Shown: positions 7,462 through 17,051, numbered from the stretch's first letter. The stretch: DNA of 64,000 nucleotides from Nitrosospira multiformis (GCF_900103165.1 NZ_FNKY01000001.1:744001-808000); one strand, 5' to 3'. Notes: generated from the letters alone by a model not told the origin. Translations and numbers: made by a program.

Positions 7462-10251
7462 TTATTGACCAGGGTTTTGTTGTGCGGGTGTCAACTGTCC
7501 CTTCCATTCTTCAGGCAGGTTCTTGACCCAGGTATTGTATACATTGGGGATAGCAAGAACCCCTTGACCACCGTAACCCGGCAGGCTGCTGATGCGATCA
7601 TCAGTGGGGGTGCTACTATCGCCTACCAGGGAAACCCTGCCCGCTATTTTGGCGTCGGACGGATTGCCGTCATTGTTGGGGTCGGCGTCAACCACGATAA
7701 GTTCATTGGAGAACTTGCTCGTAACATAGGCATAGTATCCCCCGCCTTTTTTGGCCCCAAAATTCGCCCCATGGCAACCTGGATCGCAGGGCAACATCTT
7801 AACCACCTTATCGGTTTTCGTATCAATGACAATTATCGACGGAGTGCCCATATTCGCGACCACTACGGCGCTGCCATCGGGGGAAACGGGTAACTGGACG
7901 GGAAGTACGCCAACGGTGGCCTGTCCGTCTCCATCGCGGTCCACTATAGTGCCGTCAATGGGATCGTAATCCGCGATCAGGTTGATGGTTTTTTCCAGAG
8001 TTCCATCCTTGTTGATGACACTCACGCTATGATGCAGCAGATTGGCCGCATAGAATTTGCTGGAGTCCGGCATCATGCCGATAGCGATGGGGTGAGCCCC
8101 TGGGGCAGAGTTTCCTGTGGGCGTTCTTTCCAGGACGGTTCCGCTGTCGGTGCTGTAGAATCCTACATCACCGGTAAAGATGTTGGGGGTAATGATCTTA
8201 CTCCCATCTCCGCTGATCCAATGCCCATGGGGATTGGTAGCAAGCTGACCGGATTTTTGCGTGGGAATCATCTTGCTGACTTCAGTTGTTCCCGCCAGGA
8301 TGATGGACATGCCATCTTCGCCGTTATTGCTGACCGTGATATCTTCGTTATCAGGGCGAGTCATGACATGAGCGGGCGCCTCGCCCACCTGGATGTTCTT
8401 GATCAAAGCTCCCGTCTTTTTATTGATCATCGTAAGTTTATTGTCGAACCATTGGGTCTGGTAAACAATCGATTGATCTTTGTTGGTCCACATATTGTGG
8501 GGGTTGTTCATATTGATCTGTGGCAGCGAGATCTTGCGAACAATCTTCCAGGTGGTTGTGTCGATGGCGGTAATGGTTCCGGGCTTGGTCTTGCCAGCGG
8601 TTTTTTCAAATTGAGTATCAACCCACACTTCACCCACGCCGGGGATTGACGGAGGCACAGGTGCCGATAAGACCGTATTATTGCCATATCTGGCGATTAA
8701 AACCTCCGATAGATTGGCGACCGCTCCGCCAGTGATGCGGACGGGAACACTGGGGTAGGTCAATTTCCAGGGCGTGGGAGGCGTATAATTTTGCCAGTTG
8801 TTAGGGGCGGTGGCGATAAAGAAGATCCTCAACAGCCGGGTGGCAAGATCGCTGCTGGTAGGTAGATTTTTCACGCCAGTCGCCAGGTCGATAGTTTCTC
8901 CGAGGTCAAGTCCTTCAGTTTCCGGATCATCCACTATTACCGCAGCAAACATGTAAGGATGCACCTTGCAGGTGAATACGTACAAACCCGGTGTTGTCAG
9001 CTTGACGAGGCCACCGCCTTTGTAGGCCCTGCTCTGGTCAAAGGGCATGGAGGCATGTTTTGTATGGTCGGTTCCGCGTCCTCTGCTTTTACCTTTACCG
9101 TGATGGGGGTGATTCCCATCGCCTGCCTCGCTTGGCCATAACAGGCTGGTCATGGTGTGGACCGTGTTGGTTTCCGCCATGATGAAATTAACGCTGCTGC
9201 CAGGGGGAATCACTTCCAGGGACCGGGTGCTGCCGGTAATGCCGAAAATGGTTTCGCTCCGGGCGCTCCGGTACCAGCTTCCCGGCTCATCCGAGATCAC
9301 GAAAGTGACGAGGCCGGGGTCAGTGCTTGTGCTTCCGTAAATGGCACCATAGGGGGAGGCGCCAGCGATGCTGTGACCCATTCCCTTATTATGACCTTTA
9401 GTGGCGTCGACTCTAAAAGTGCTGTGCATGCCCGCTTCCATGTGGGAAAACAGATGGCAGTGGTACTGCCAGTTACCGGCACCGACGCCAGTGCCGGCTT
9501 TAACGGTGAAAGTATGGCTGTCGGAAACGTCGTCCATTAACTTGGTATCGATTACGCTTGTGGTTCCGGGTTCCAGCCAGCGATGCGCATGCAGGTGAAA
9601 GGTGTGTCCGGGCCCAACTGACAGGATATGAAATCTGACGATGTCATCCTCGACAGCCCCGAGAATCGGGTTGGTCCACAGGGGTGTTTGTGTTCCGGCT
9701 TTGGATATTTCTGTTGCCCAGAAGGTCGAGCCGACCATAAACAGCACATACTGCTTGTCCAGTTGTCCCGCTTTGACCGATTTGAGGGCGCCATTGTCGT
9801 CGACATACCGTTCTACATTCCCATCCGTTCTATCGACCACAATAGCGCCAAACAAGCCAAGTAATTCCTGTCCATCGCCGTAGTAGGGATAGGCGCCGGT
9901 TTTGGTGGCGGTGAAGGTATAGCTCAGTGTTCCTCCATTCGGGGCCGCCTTCGCGGCGCTGCCGGTTGAGAGACCGGGCACCTTGAAACCTGCCGGTTTA
10001 TCCGTATTGTTGGTGACCGTGACACTGACGGTATCGCCCTGTTTTACGAAAAGGGTGGGTCCCGGGATAACCGCCTGACCATCCCCTCTTTTATAGCCAT
10101 ACTGGCCGTTGGGTAACACCTCCGCCGACAGCGCGAGGTCATGATTTGCCGCCTGGGCCATGGGTGGAGCCAGTAGCAGCATGGCCGCGAGCAGCGCGCA
10201 TGCTGTCCCTATCGCCGCGGGTATTTTCAGTCCAAAGATATTTTTGCTCAT
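7462..10251 (-). CDS. Multicopper oxidase-like protein with cupredoxin domain and beta-propeller
   Basis: A 929-residue exported protein with a signal peptide (about 1-34, cut after AQA). Domain 1 (about 45-140) has the cupredoxin outline but no copper histidines: where HxHG and HxH belong it reads AGFKVPGLSTG and AYPYYGDGQELLGLFG. Domain 2 (about 160-282) is intact, with His216/219/221 (HTFHLHAH) and His264-Cys265-His266...His270...Met275 (YHCHLFSHMEAGM). A third cupredoxin domain has His365 and a Cys428-x2-His431-x2-Met434 motif. From about 500 to the end the sequence looks like a YVTN-type beta-propeller (ISLPQINMNNPHNMW, GHWISGDGSKIITPN, VSPDGSAVVVANMG). It is the second gene of a pair, 34 bp after the smaller oxidase, and has its own terminator. 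Alone it lacks half the trinuclear-site ligands; the neighbour supplies the matching half. The substrate is unknown. Confidence 0.85.
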   Translation of the reverse strand: MSKNIFGLKIPAAIGTACALLAAMLLLAPPMAQAANHDLALSAEVLPNGQYGYKRGDGQAVIPGPTLFVKQGDTVSVTVTNNTDKPAGFKVPGLSTGSAAKAAPNGGTLSYTFTATKTGAYPYYGDGQELLGLFGAIVVDRTDGNVERYVDDNGALKSVKAGQLDKQYVLFMVGSTFWATEISKAGTQTPLWTNPILGAVEDDIVRFHILSVGPGHTFHLHAHRWLEPGTTSVIDTKLMDDVSDSHTFTVKAGTGVGAGNWQYHCHLFSHMEAGMHSTFRVDATKGHNKGMGHSIAGASPYGAIYGSTSTDPGLVTFVISDEPGSWYRSARSETIFGITGSTRSLEVIPPGSSVNFIMAETNTVHTMTSLLWPSEAGDGNHPHHGKGKSRGRGTDHTKHASMPFDQSRAYKGGGLVKLTTPGLYVFTCKVHPYMFAAVIVDDPETEGLDLGETIDLATGVKNLPTSSDLATRLLRIFFIATAPNNWQNYTPPTPWKLTYPSVPVRITGGAVANLSEVLIARYGNNTVLSAPVPPSIPGVGEVWVDTQFEKTAGKTKPGTITAIDTTTWKIVRKISLPQINMNNPHNMWTNKDQSIVYQTQWFDNKLTMINKKTGALIKNIQVGEAPAHVMTRPDNEDITVSNNGEDGMSIILAGTTEVSKMIPTQKSGQLATNPHGHWISGDGSKIITPNIFTGDVGFYSTDSGTVLERTPTGNSAPGAHPIAIGMMPDSSKFYAANLLHHSVSVINKDGTLEKTINLIADYDPIDGTIVDRDGDGQATVGVLPVQLPVSPDGSAVVVANMGTPSIIVIDTKTDKVVKMLPCDPGCHGANFGAKKGGGYYAYVTSKFSNELIVVDADPNNDGNPSDAKIAGRVSLVGDSSTPTDDRISSLPGYGGQGVLAIPNVYNTWVKNLPEEWKGQLTPAQQNPGQ

Positions 10252-10285
10252 TTAGTTTTATCCTCTTGATCTATCTGCCTGTTCA

Positions 10286-11338
10286 TTAAGGAGCGCCGCT
10301 CGTGACATTGAAGCTGCCCCTCATGCCCATTAATTTGCGCGAAAAATTCGCGTTCATATAGTTCGCGCTGCCTAAGGCCTTGATGGTAAAAGCGTGATTC
10401 TCAAGAGGGCCGATATCTTTCGCGACAATCAATTTTGTCGTTCCGGGATCGACCCACTGATAGCCTTCGAGCTGAAATCGATTCAGATAGGTGCCCATGG
10501 CGATAAGATGGAACCTCACATTGTCACCCCCTTTCGCGGTCAGAATAGGGTTGACCCCAAGCGGGATTTGTTGCTTGCTGGCGCCGTCTATTTCCATTCC
10601 CCAGAAAGCATCGTCAGCCAGGTAAAGCACATAGTCTTTTTTAATACTACTAACGGGTAAGCTTGAGATGCTGCTGCCATTGCTTGCGGTCACTGAGCCC
10701 GATGCCGGATTAACTATGACGGTACCAAAAAGCCCCCTGTCTTCGGAGCCGTTGTGGGTTTCAAAATTGTGATCGTGGTACGGCCAGGTGCCGGCGGTGC
10801 CCGGCGCCACGTCCCAGAGATAGGTATAGAAGCGTCCGCCGTGATCAGGATAGGCGCCCTCATCTTCAACCTTGTTGATAATCTTGAGGGTGCCATCGCT
10901 CAAGATGGTGTAATGCACACCGTGCACATGGACGCTGATTTGCTGATCAGGGCTGACGGTAACGCCGTTGCGGATGGTAAGTCTGACCTTGTCGCCTTCC
11001 GTGAGAACTATCGTCGGTCCGGGAATGGTGGCCTGCGTACTGTATCGGGAAGTAATGTTAACGCCATCAACCTGATGCTCGACCATGCGGTAGGCAAGCA
11101 AACCGTCTTCTGTTTCTTCCGCGATCATTTCAATGTGGTGCTTAGCACCATTCTTTTTATCGGAATCGCGTTCGGCCCCGATGCTTTCCGCGGAAGATAG
11201 AAAAAACATCCCAAGAGACAGGATAAGCGCAATCCCTGGCTTGATGAACAAGCACCCAAATCGCCGTACGATTGGAGAGTATTGAGTTTGATCAGAAGCT
11301 GTAAAACCCCCCACAGCATAGCTATGTTGATACTTCAT
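10286..11338 (-). CDS. Two-domain multicopper oxidase-like protein, domain 2 degenerate
   Basis: A 350-residue protein with a long N-terminal region and a hydrophobic export signal (about 31-54). Domain 1 keeps both copper motifs: His137/139/142 (VHVHGVHY) and His188/190/195 (WPYHDHNFETH), followed by RGLFGTVIV. Domain 2 keeps the fold markers (VRFHLIAMG, GYQWVDPGTT, LMGMRGSF) but not the ligands. NRFQLEGYQW replaces HTFHLHAHRW, and YMNANFSRKLMGM replaces YHCHLFSHMEAGM. Thus His, Cys, His and His become Met, Asn, Ala and Arg. An SD-like AGAGGAG precedes the ATG at 11338. It is the first gene of the pair with the 929-residue protein, which has the opposite pattern of loss. It would be inactive alone by family rules. 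A joint enzyme is an inference. Confidence 0.85.
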   Translation of the reverse strand: MKYQHSYAVGGFTASDQTQYSPIVRRFGCLFIKPGIALILSLGMFFLSSAESIGAERDSDKKNGAKHHIEMIAEETEDGLLAYRMVEHQVDGVNITSRYSTQATIPGPTIVLTEGDKVRLTIRNGVTVSPDQQISVHVHGVHYTILSDGTLKIINKVEDEGAYPDHGGRFYTYLWDVAPGTAGTWPYHDHNFETHNGSEDRGLFGTVIVNPASGSVTASNGSSISSLPVSSIKKDYVLYLADDAFWGMEIDGASKQQIPLGVNPILTAKGGDNVRFHLIAMGTYLNRFQLEGYQWVDPGTTKLIVAKDIGPLENHAFTIKALGSANYMNANFSRKLMGMRGSFNVTSGAP

Positions 11339-11710
11339 TATCGCGAGGCTCCTCTAGGTTATGGCTTGGTCTTGGTAAAGTGAAGTACGGATTACGCGAT
11401 TTGAGCCACGTCATATCGAGTCGTCAGACTGCAATCAAAACGTTCATGGCTCAATGGATAGGTCTCAATAACTGGGTATTGCCCGCATTCGGGTACGAGT
11501 CGCGGTGAAAAGGGTTATCCGTTTCACTTCGATGTCATTATTCCTGACGCTGCGGATTATGAATTAAGACCTGTTCGGGCACTACGGGAGTGTTGTCCTT
11601 ATTTGGATAAGGATGTGTACCTTGTTTTTATCTGAAATCGGTACATTTGCACCAGATGGCGCGAGGGCTCGGAATTGCCGGGCAAGAGAATGGATGCTGC
11701 CCGCAATCAG
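11339..11710. other. Intergenic region upstream of the oxidase pair
   Basis: 372 bp between the response regulator gene and the oxidase pair, all read on the minus strand. It must hold the oxidase promoter. No clear -35/-10 pair, operator palindrome or coding frame could be picked out by eye. Confidence 0.5.
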
Positions 11711-12433
11711 TTATAAACGGCTTGCGGGAGACTCAGATCGAGCGCATGTCACACTGAACTGATGATGGTGGAGTTTGGCAAACATGAAAAGATCAAAGCG
11801 GTTCGTGATCTCCAATTTGCTGAAAATAGACGTCAGATGGTTCCGCAGGGTCTGTTCGCTAATATCCAGCGTGCGCGCGATTTTCTTGTTTGAAGCGCCT
11901 GCCTCATTCGCGAAAGCATTGACGATCATGCGTTCTTTGCGCGTAAGCGCAATGATTTTCCCCGTGACGGGGTCGACAGGTGTTTTTTGACCCGCACGTA
12001 AAAAGTTGATAAAGACACGTCCGGTAGTCCGCCGGTCAAGCCACAGCTCGCCATCGTGAACCTTCTGGATGGCCTTGAGGATGGTTTGCGTAGGCTCCTT
12101 TTTGTACACGACGCCCCGTGCGCCATTGAACAAAGCCACGTCGATAGCGGTCTGGTCGTGAATCTCGGTAAAGATGATGATGTGAAAATGTCTTTCCCGC
12201 AACAAATCGGGGATAAGGTCCACGCCCTTTTCTCCGCCAAGGTCAAGGTCGAGTAAAACTATATCGGGTCGACTCTCTCTGGCCAGCCGCCTGGCGTCCG
12301 CGCCATTGGTCGCCTTGCCGGCGATTTCCATGCGCGGAGACTCGCTGTTTATGAGTTTTTCCAGTCCCCATAGAACAATCTGATGACTGTCGATCAGCAG
12401 GACGCGGATGGGTATGTGAGAGGAGGGGTACAT
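11711..12433 (-). CDS. NarL/FixJ-type response regulator
   Basis: A 240-residue regulator. The receiver domain (about 8-125) has the acidic pocket at LLIDSHQ, the likely phosphoacceptor Asp62 in IVLLDLDLGG, and the conserved lysine in VVYKKEP. The LuxR-type helix-turn-helix (about 160-225) reads LTRKERMIVNAFANEAGASNKKIA and then ISEQTLRNHLTSIFSKLEI. No sensor kinase is adjacent. It lies upstream of the two oxidase genes on the same strand with a 372-bp gap, so control of those genes is possible but not shown. It is divergent from the secretion operon that starts at 12846 and could act there instead. Confidence 0.9.
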   Translation of the reverse strand: MYPSSHIPIRVLLIDSHQIVLWGLEKLINSESPRMEIAGKATNGADARRLARESRPDIVLLDLDLGGEKGVDLIPDLLRERHFHIIIFTEIHDQTAIDVALFNGARGVVYKKEPTQTILKAIQKVHDGELWLDRRTTGRVFINFLRAGQKTPVDPVTGKIIALTRKERMIVNAFANEAGASNKKIARTLDISEQTLRNHLTSIFSKLEITNRFDLFMFAKLHHHQFSVTCARSESPASRL

Positions 12434-12845
12434 GAATTAGTGTTCTGCCAACCTCTGGAATTGTAAAAAAAGCATAGTACGGTTTTATTGATTATGCAAC
12501 TCAACCAGCGTGGCCCGCGGAGAGAAAATAAACGCTTCGCTTGACCATATTCGCACAGATTGTTTTATCTTGATACTGCTTGCGACATTATGTGGAGGCA
12601 TATATGATTCGCACAAATTCATCTATGAACTAGCCTGAGTCCTGTAGCGAGTCCCCCCGAGAAGTGAAGGTAAGTGTGAAAAAAACATTTACAGATCATG
12701 ATGCTATACGAAAAAATAGGCGATTAACCGCTGGATTCAGGTTCAGGCATTTCATCCATCTCGTCGACTCTGGTAATCTTTTTGTCATGTGAGACCCATA
12801 CACTCTGTACCATGCAAGTCTATGAACAGATCAAGAAATACTAAA
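12434..12845. other. Divergent intergenic region
   Basis: About 410 bp between the response regulator (minus) and the secretion operon (plus). It is more AT-rich than its surroundings and should hold both promoters. No convincing operator, RNA gene or coding frame was seen. Confidence 0.45.
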
Positions 12846-13280
12846 ATGAGATATTGGAGTATCCGGCGCCGTGCACAAGCGGAAAATGGATTCACGCTAC
12901 TTGAGTTGCTGGTCGTCATGGTCATCATTGGACTGCTGGCCGGTTATGTGGCGCCCAAGTATTTTTCCCAAGTGGGCAAGTCCGAAGTCAAAGCAGCTCA
13001 GGCGCAAATCGATGCCATAGAAAAGGCGCTGGATCAGTATCGCCTGGATATCGGCCGCTACCCCGCCACCGAGCAAGGGTTGGCCGCACTGGTGACACGT
13101 CCGGGCAATGAACTGAGATGGCAGGGGCCTTATCTGAAAAAGGCAGTACCGCCTGATCCATGGGGGCGGCCATATATTTATAAAAATCCGGGCGAACGCT
13201 CGGAGTTCGATTTGTACTCCCAGGGCAAGGACGGCCAGCCTGGCGGGACGGGCGACGCGGCGGATATCACGAACTGGTAG
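12846..13280 (+). CDS. gspG: Type II secretion major pseudopilin GspG
   Basis: A 144-residue pseudopilin. The prepilin peptidase site is NG/FTLLELLVVMVIIGLL with the needed Glu at +5, followed by the hydrophobic N-helix. The C-terminal half carries the GspG pattern: IDAIEKALDQYRLDIGRYPATEQGL, PPDPWGRPYIY and FDLYSQGKDGQPGG, the last being part of the calcium-binding loop of this family. The start is uncertain: ATG 12846 gives a short leader, while ATG 12822 and GTG 12789 are in frame. It opens the operon and lies 6 bp ahead of gspF. GspG subunits polymerise into the periplasmic pseudopilus. Confidence 0.93.
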   Translation: MRYWSIRRRAQAENGFTLLELLVVMVIIGLLAGYVAPKYFSQVGKSEVKAAQAQIDAIEKALDQYRLDIGRYPATEQGLAALVTRPGNELRWQGPYLKKAVPPDPWGRPYIYKNPGERSEFDLYSQGKDGQPGGTGDAADITNW

Positions 13281-13286
13281 ACTGAG

Positions 13287-14471
13287 ATGCGTTACGAAGT
13301 GAAAGCTGTGCTTACCGGAAAAGGCACGGTATTCCTCGAACTCGATGCGGAGAACGAGGATGACGCTCGTCTCCAGGTAACGTCGCAGGGCGGCATGGTT
13401 TTGAATGTGCGCCGAAGGCTTACTGGCTGGATGCCAAAATCCCGGCTGCGTTTTCCGCTGGCGCATTTCAGCCAGGAGTTATTGTCCCTGCTGGAAGCGG
13501 GACTCAGCCTGGTGGAGAGTATCGAGACGCTATTGGATAAAGAGCAGGATACCGCCGTGCGAAAAGTTATCGAGGGTCTGCTGGCGCGGCTCTATGAAGG
13601 CATCACTTTATCGCGCGCACTGGAGCTATATCCTCAAGCATTTCCCCCCCTGTATGTCGCGACTGCGCGGGCCAGCGAGCGCACCGGCGATCTGCCCGAA
13701 GCGCTGACGCGTTTCATCAGCTATCAGACGCAGATGGATCTGGTCCGCAAGAAACTGATCGGCGCTTCCATTTATCCGGTTCTTTTGCTGGTGATCGGGC
13801 TGCTGGTGGCAATGTTTCTGCTGGTTTTTGTCGTACCGAAGTTCAGCGCCATTTATGAGGACATGGGCTCCGACCTGCCCTGGCTTTCCGTCATGCTGAT
13901 TGAATGGGGGCATTTCGTGCATGAACAGGGCGAACTATTGGCAGTCACCGGTACGGCCGCGCTTGGCGTTGTTATTTACGGCATAACGCGGCCATTGTTC
14001 AGAGTGTGGCTGGCTCAGCAATTATGGCGTATCCCCGCTATTGGAGAACGTATGCGGGTTTATCAGCTTGCCCGTTTCTATCGGACGCTGGGCATGTTGT
14101 TGCGCGGCGGCATTCCGATAACAAAAGCGCTGGAAATGGTCAGCGGCCTGCTGGAGCCGCATTTCCGGCCCAGGGTGAAGGCGGCTGCCGCTCGCATAAG
14201 CGAGGGAAAAACAATCTCCAGCGCGATGGAAGCAGAGGGGCTGACCACTGCGGTTGGCGATCGCATGCTGCGGGTCGGAGAAAGAACCGGTCTCATGGGA
14301 GAAATGATGGAGCGCATCGGCAACTTTCACGATGAAGAAATTGCACGCTGGGTCGAGTGGATGACGAAGCTGATCGAACCCTTGCTCATGGCAGTGATTG
14401 GCGGCGTGATCGGTGGAATTATCATACTCATGTATATGCCGATATTCCAGTTGGCGGGAAGCGTCAATTGA
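13287..14471 (+). CDS. gspF: Type II secretion inner-membrane platform protein GspF
   Basis: A 394-residue polytopic platform protein with two T2SSF domains. FSQELLSLLEAGLSLVESIETLL opens the first. YQLARFYRTLGMLLRGGIPITKALEMV opens the second. Three hydrophobic segments are visible near 165-190, 210-230 and 365-390. MRYEVKAVLTGKG at the start is the usual short N-terminal domain. GspF connects the GspE ATPase to pseudopilus assembly. Its stop overlaps the likely TTG start of gspE. Confidence 0.94.
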   Translation: MRYEVKAVLTGKGTVFLELDAENEDDARLQVTSQGGMVLNVRRRLTGWMPKSRLRFPLAHFSQELLSLLEAGLSLVESIETLLDKEQDTAVRKVIEGLLARLYEGITLSRALELYPQAFPPLYVATARASERTGDLPEALTRFISYQTQMDLVRKKLIGASIYPVLLLVIGLLVAMFLLVFVVPKFSAIYEDMGSDLPWLSVMLIEWGHFVHEQGELLAVTGTAALGVVIYGITRPLFRVWLAQQLWRIPAIGERMRVYQLARFYRTLGMLLRGGIPITKALEMVSGLLEPHFRPRVKAAAARISEGKTISSAMEAEGLTTAVGDRMLRVGERTGLMGEMMERIGNFHDEEIARWVEWMTKLIEPLLMAVIGGVIGGIIILMYMPIFQLAGSVN

Positions 14472-16246
14472 GTCAATTGGCTGAAGCCGCCGTACCGTTA
14501 CCGTTGGCTGCAACGCTGCCGGTGGATGTGCTTTCCGAAAATATGGCTGACGCGGCGCGTGATCTCGCGTTCCCCTCGGCTGCAACGCCGCTGGTGGATG
14601 CGCGTCGGCTTGAGCAGGCGCGCGGAGAGGCTTTGATCCAAGGCGTTTCAGTGATGGCGGTTCTGGAAGAAACCTGCGGCCTTGCGCCCGATCAGCTGAT
14701 TGCGGAACTCGGCCGTCTATTCCGGATGCCCGTATTGACGATGGAAGGTTTGCGGGCATTTCATCCTGCGTTTGAGACATTGTCTTTTAATGAGGCGGTT
14801 ACACGGGAATGTGTATTGCTCCGGCGGGAGAAACAATACGTTCTTGCCGTGGGCAATCCATTCTCGCCTAACCTGAGATCGTGGGCGGAAGACCGGTTTG
14901 ATGTCGCGGCAGCATGGCATCTGGTGCATCCCGCCGACCTGGCCGCTTTTTTTGCGCTGCAGGAAAAGACAATGCGCGCAATGGATAGTGTGCTCCCCGC
15001 AACGGAACGCGGGACCACGAAGGCGGGTGAGGAAGATCTTTCACTCAAGACGATTAATGAAGGCAGCAGCCCGGTGGTGCGGCTGGTGCATTCCACGCTG
15101 TATGACGCCCATAAGTCGCAGGCAAGCGATATTCACCTCGAAATGGTGACGGGCGCACTATCGATCAAATACCGGATCGATGGTGTGCTGAGCCTGATCG
15201 GTGTGGTGCAGGGCCCAGACCTGGCCGAGCAAGTGATTTCCCGGATCAAGGTGATGTCCGATCTGGACATTGCCGAACGCCGCGTACCGCAGGATGGCCG
15301 TTTCAAGATCTCGATCCAGGGACGGGAGATCGATTTCCGCGTTTCGATCATGCCGAGTATTTTTGGCGAGGATGCTGTGCTGCGCATTCTCGACCGGCAG
15401 GCGCTTGCCGACCATGTCGAGGGACTGACATTGAACCATCTTGGTTTCAATCAGGCTGCCATAGCGAGTTTCCGCCGTCTCAGTTCCGAACCGTATGGCA
15501 TGTTGCTGGTTACCGGTCCTACCGGCAGCGGTAAGACTACAACACTGTACGCCGCAATTTCGGAAGTCAATGATGGGCAGGACAAAATTATCACTATAGA
15601 GGACCCAATCGAATACCAGCTACCCGGTGTGCTGCAGATTCCGGTCAACGAAAAAAAGGGGCTGACTTTTGTACGTGGTTTGCGCTCGATTTTGCGGCAC
15701 GATCCGGACAAAATCATGGTTGGCGAAATCCGTGACCCCGAAACGGCGCAGATCGCCATACAAGCGGCGTTGACGGGCCATCTTGTATTTACCACGGTGC
15801 ATGCCAATAACGTGTTCGACGTCATTGGCCGCTTCTCGCATATGGGGGTGGACCCCTATAGTTTTGTCTCCGCCTTGAACGGAATCGCCGCGCAACGGCT
15901 GATTCGTCTGCTTTGCTCACATTGCGCGGTGGAAGAACGGCCGGACGAGCAACTGATCACGGAATCCGGCATTACTTCCGAGCAAGCCGGCGAATTCCGG
16001 TTCCGCGTCGGCAAAGGTTGCGGCCAGTGCCGGGGGAGCGGTTACCGTGGGCGAAATGCAATCGCGGAAATGCTGGTATTGAACGATGAAATCCGTGAAC
16101 TCATCATAGCGCGGGAGCCCATACGCCGGATAAAAGAGGCGGCGCGGCGCGGCGGTACCCGTTTCCTGCGTGAAGCGGCGCTGGAGATGGTGAAAACCGG
16201 GCAAACAAGTCTGCAGGAGGCCAATCGTGTCACCATTGTGGCGTGA
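14468..16246 (+). CDS. gspE: Type II secretion ATPase GspE
   Basis: A 592-residue secretion ATPase. An N-terminal T2SSE_N domain precedes the ATPase core, which has Walker A GPTGSGKTTT near residue 350, an Asp box (IITIEDPIEYQ), Walker B IMVGEIRDPETA and the His box LVFTTVHANN. A zinc-binding four-cysteine module (CSHC...CGQC) follows. The TTG at 14468 is preferred because it overlaps the gspF stop (TTGA) and has a GGGAAG-like ribosome site 5-10 bp upstream. The first in-frame ATG after this point is 14543. The open frame reaches back to 14357 inside gspF, but that part reads as a shadow. It powers pseudopilus assembly at the cytoplasmic face of the inner membrane. Confidence 0.93.
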   Translation: MSQLAEAAVPLPLAATLPVDVLSENMADAARDLAFPSAATPLVDARRLEQARGEALIQGVSVMAVLEETCGLAPDQLIAELGRLFRMPVLTMEGLRAFHPAFETLSFNEAVTRECVLLRREKQYVLAVGNPFSPNLRSWAEDRFDVAAAWHLVHPADLAAFFALQEKTMRAMDSVLPATERGTTKAGEEDLSLKTINEGSSPVVRLVHSTLYDAHKSQASDIHLEMVTGALSIKYRIDGVLSLIGVVQGPDLAEQVISRIKVMSDLDIAERRVPQDGRFKISIQGREIDFRVSIMPSIFGEDAVLRILDRQALADHVEGLTLNHLGFNQAAIASFRRLSSEPYGMLLVTGPTGSGKTTTLYAAISEVNDGQDKIITIEDPIEYQLPGVLQIPVNEKKGLTFVRGLRSILRHDPDKIMVGEIRDPETAQIAIQAALTGHLVFTTVHANNVFDVIGRFSHMGVDPYSFVSALNGIAAQRLIRLLCSHCAVEERPDEQLITESGITSEQAGEFRFRVGKGCGQCRGSGYRGRNAIAEMLVLNDEIRELIIAREPIRRIKEAARRGGTRFLREAALEMVKTGQTSLQEANRVTIVA

Positions 16247-17051
16247 TCAGATGCGGATTTTTTTCGCGCCGGGCCGGGTCGAGCTGGTGCGTTCTTGCCG
16301 CGGAATAAAGCCGGTGCAGGCTGCCAGGCTGGCGGCGGCTTGCGAGCGCGATCCGGATTCGCCTGCCTGGGAGCAGCCGCTTAGGCAATTGGATCAGATG
16401 ATCAGGGATGCCGCCGGCGTGGATATGACCATCACGATTTCCAACGACTTTGTGCGATACGCGGTGGTATCACCGCAAGCACAAATCCTGACTCCCGCCG
16501 AGTTGTACGCCTACGCGGCTTTTCACATGCGTGAGGTGTACGGAGAGAGAGCCGGGGCATGGACACTGAGCATGAGTGCCTGGGACCCATGCAACGGGGG
16601 CGTCTGCGCTGCGATAGAAAGTACCCTGCTTCAACGATTGAACGAACTCGCAACGCAACGCAAAGTCAGGTTAAAAAGTATAGTGCCGTACCTGTCGGGC
16701 GCCTTCGATCAATGGTGCAAACGATTCAAGGGGGACCGGATATGGTTTGCTCTCATGGAAACCGGGCGCCTTTGCCTCGTCTCGTTATCGAACGGCGTCT
16801 GGCAGGGGATACGCAACCAGCGTATGTTGCATAACGCGGAAGACGAGCTGCTTGCTGCGCTGGATCAGGAAGCGATATTGTTTTCAGCGCGCAAGGAAAC
16901 CGTCGAGCAGGTCTATCTATTTGCGCCGGAGCATCCGGAATTGGCATTACCGGGAGATTGCGGCTGGCGGATTATTCCATTGCAGACCGAGAGTATGCCT
17001 GCACCGCCGCACTATCCGCTCGCTGTCGCGGCTCCAGACGGGAAAAGCTGA
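16227..17051 (+). CDS. Secretion operon protein, position of PilM/GspL
   Basis: A 274-residue protein without a recognised motif. It starts at GTG 16227 with a GGAGG ribosome site 6 bp upstream, overlapping the end of gspE by 20 bp. It has no signal peptide or membrane segment, so it is likely cytoplasmic. Its place between the ATPase and the PilN/PilO-like genes is where PilM or the cytoplasmic domain of GspL is found in related systems. ITISNDFVRYAVV and the strand-rich middle fit an actin-like fold loosely. The function is inferred from position only. Confidence 0.6.
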   Translation: MSPLWRDQMRIFFAPGRVELVRSCRGIKPVQAARLAAACERDPDSPAWEQPLRQLDQMIRDAAGVDMTITISNDFVRYAVVSPQAQILTPAELYAYAAFHMREVYGERAGAWTLSMSAWDPCNGGVCAAIESTLLQRLNELATQRKVRLKSIVPYLSGAFDQWCKRFKGDRIWFALMETGRLCLVSLSNGVWQGIRNQRMLHNAEDELLAALDQEAILFSARKETVEQVYLFAPEHPELALPGDCGWRIIPLQTESMPAPPHYPLAVAAPDGKS

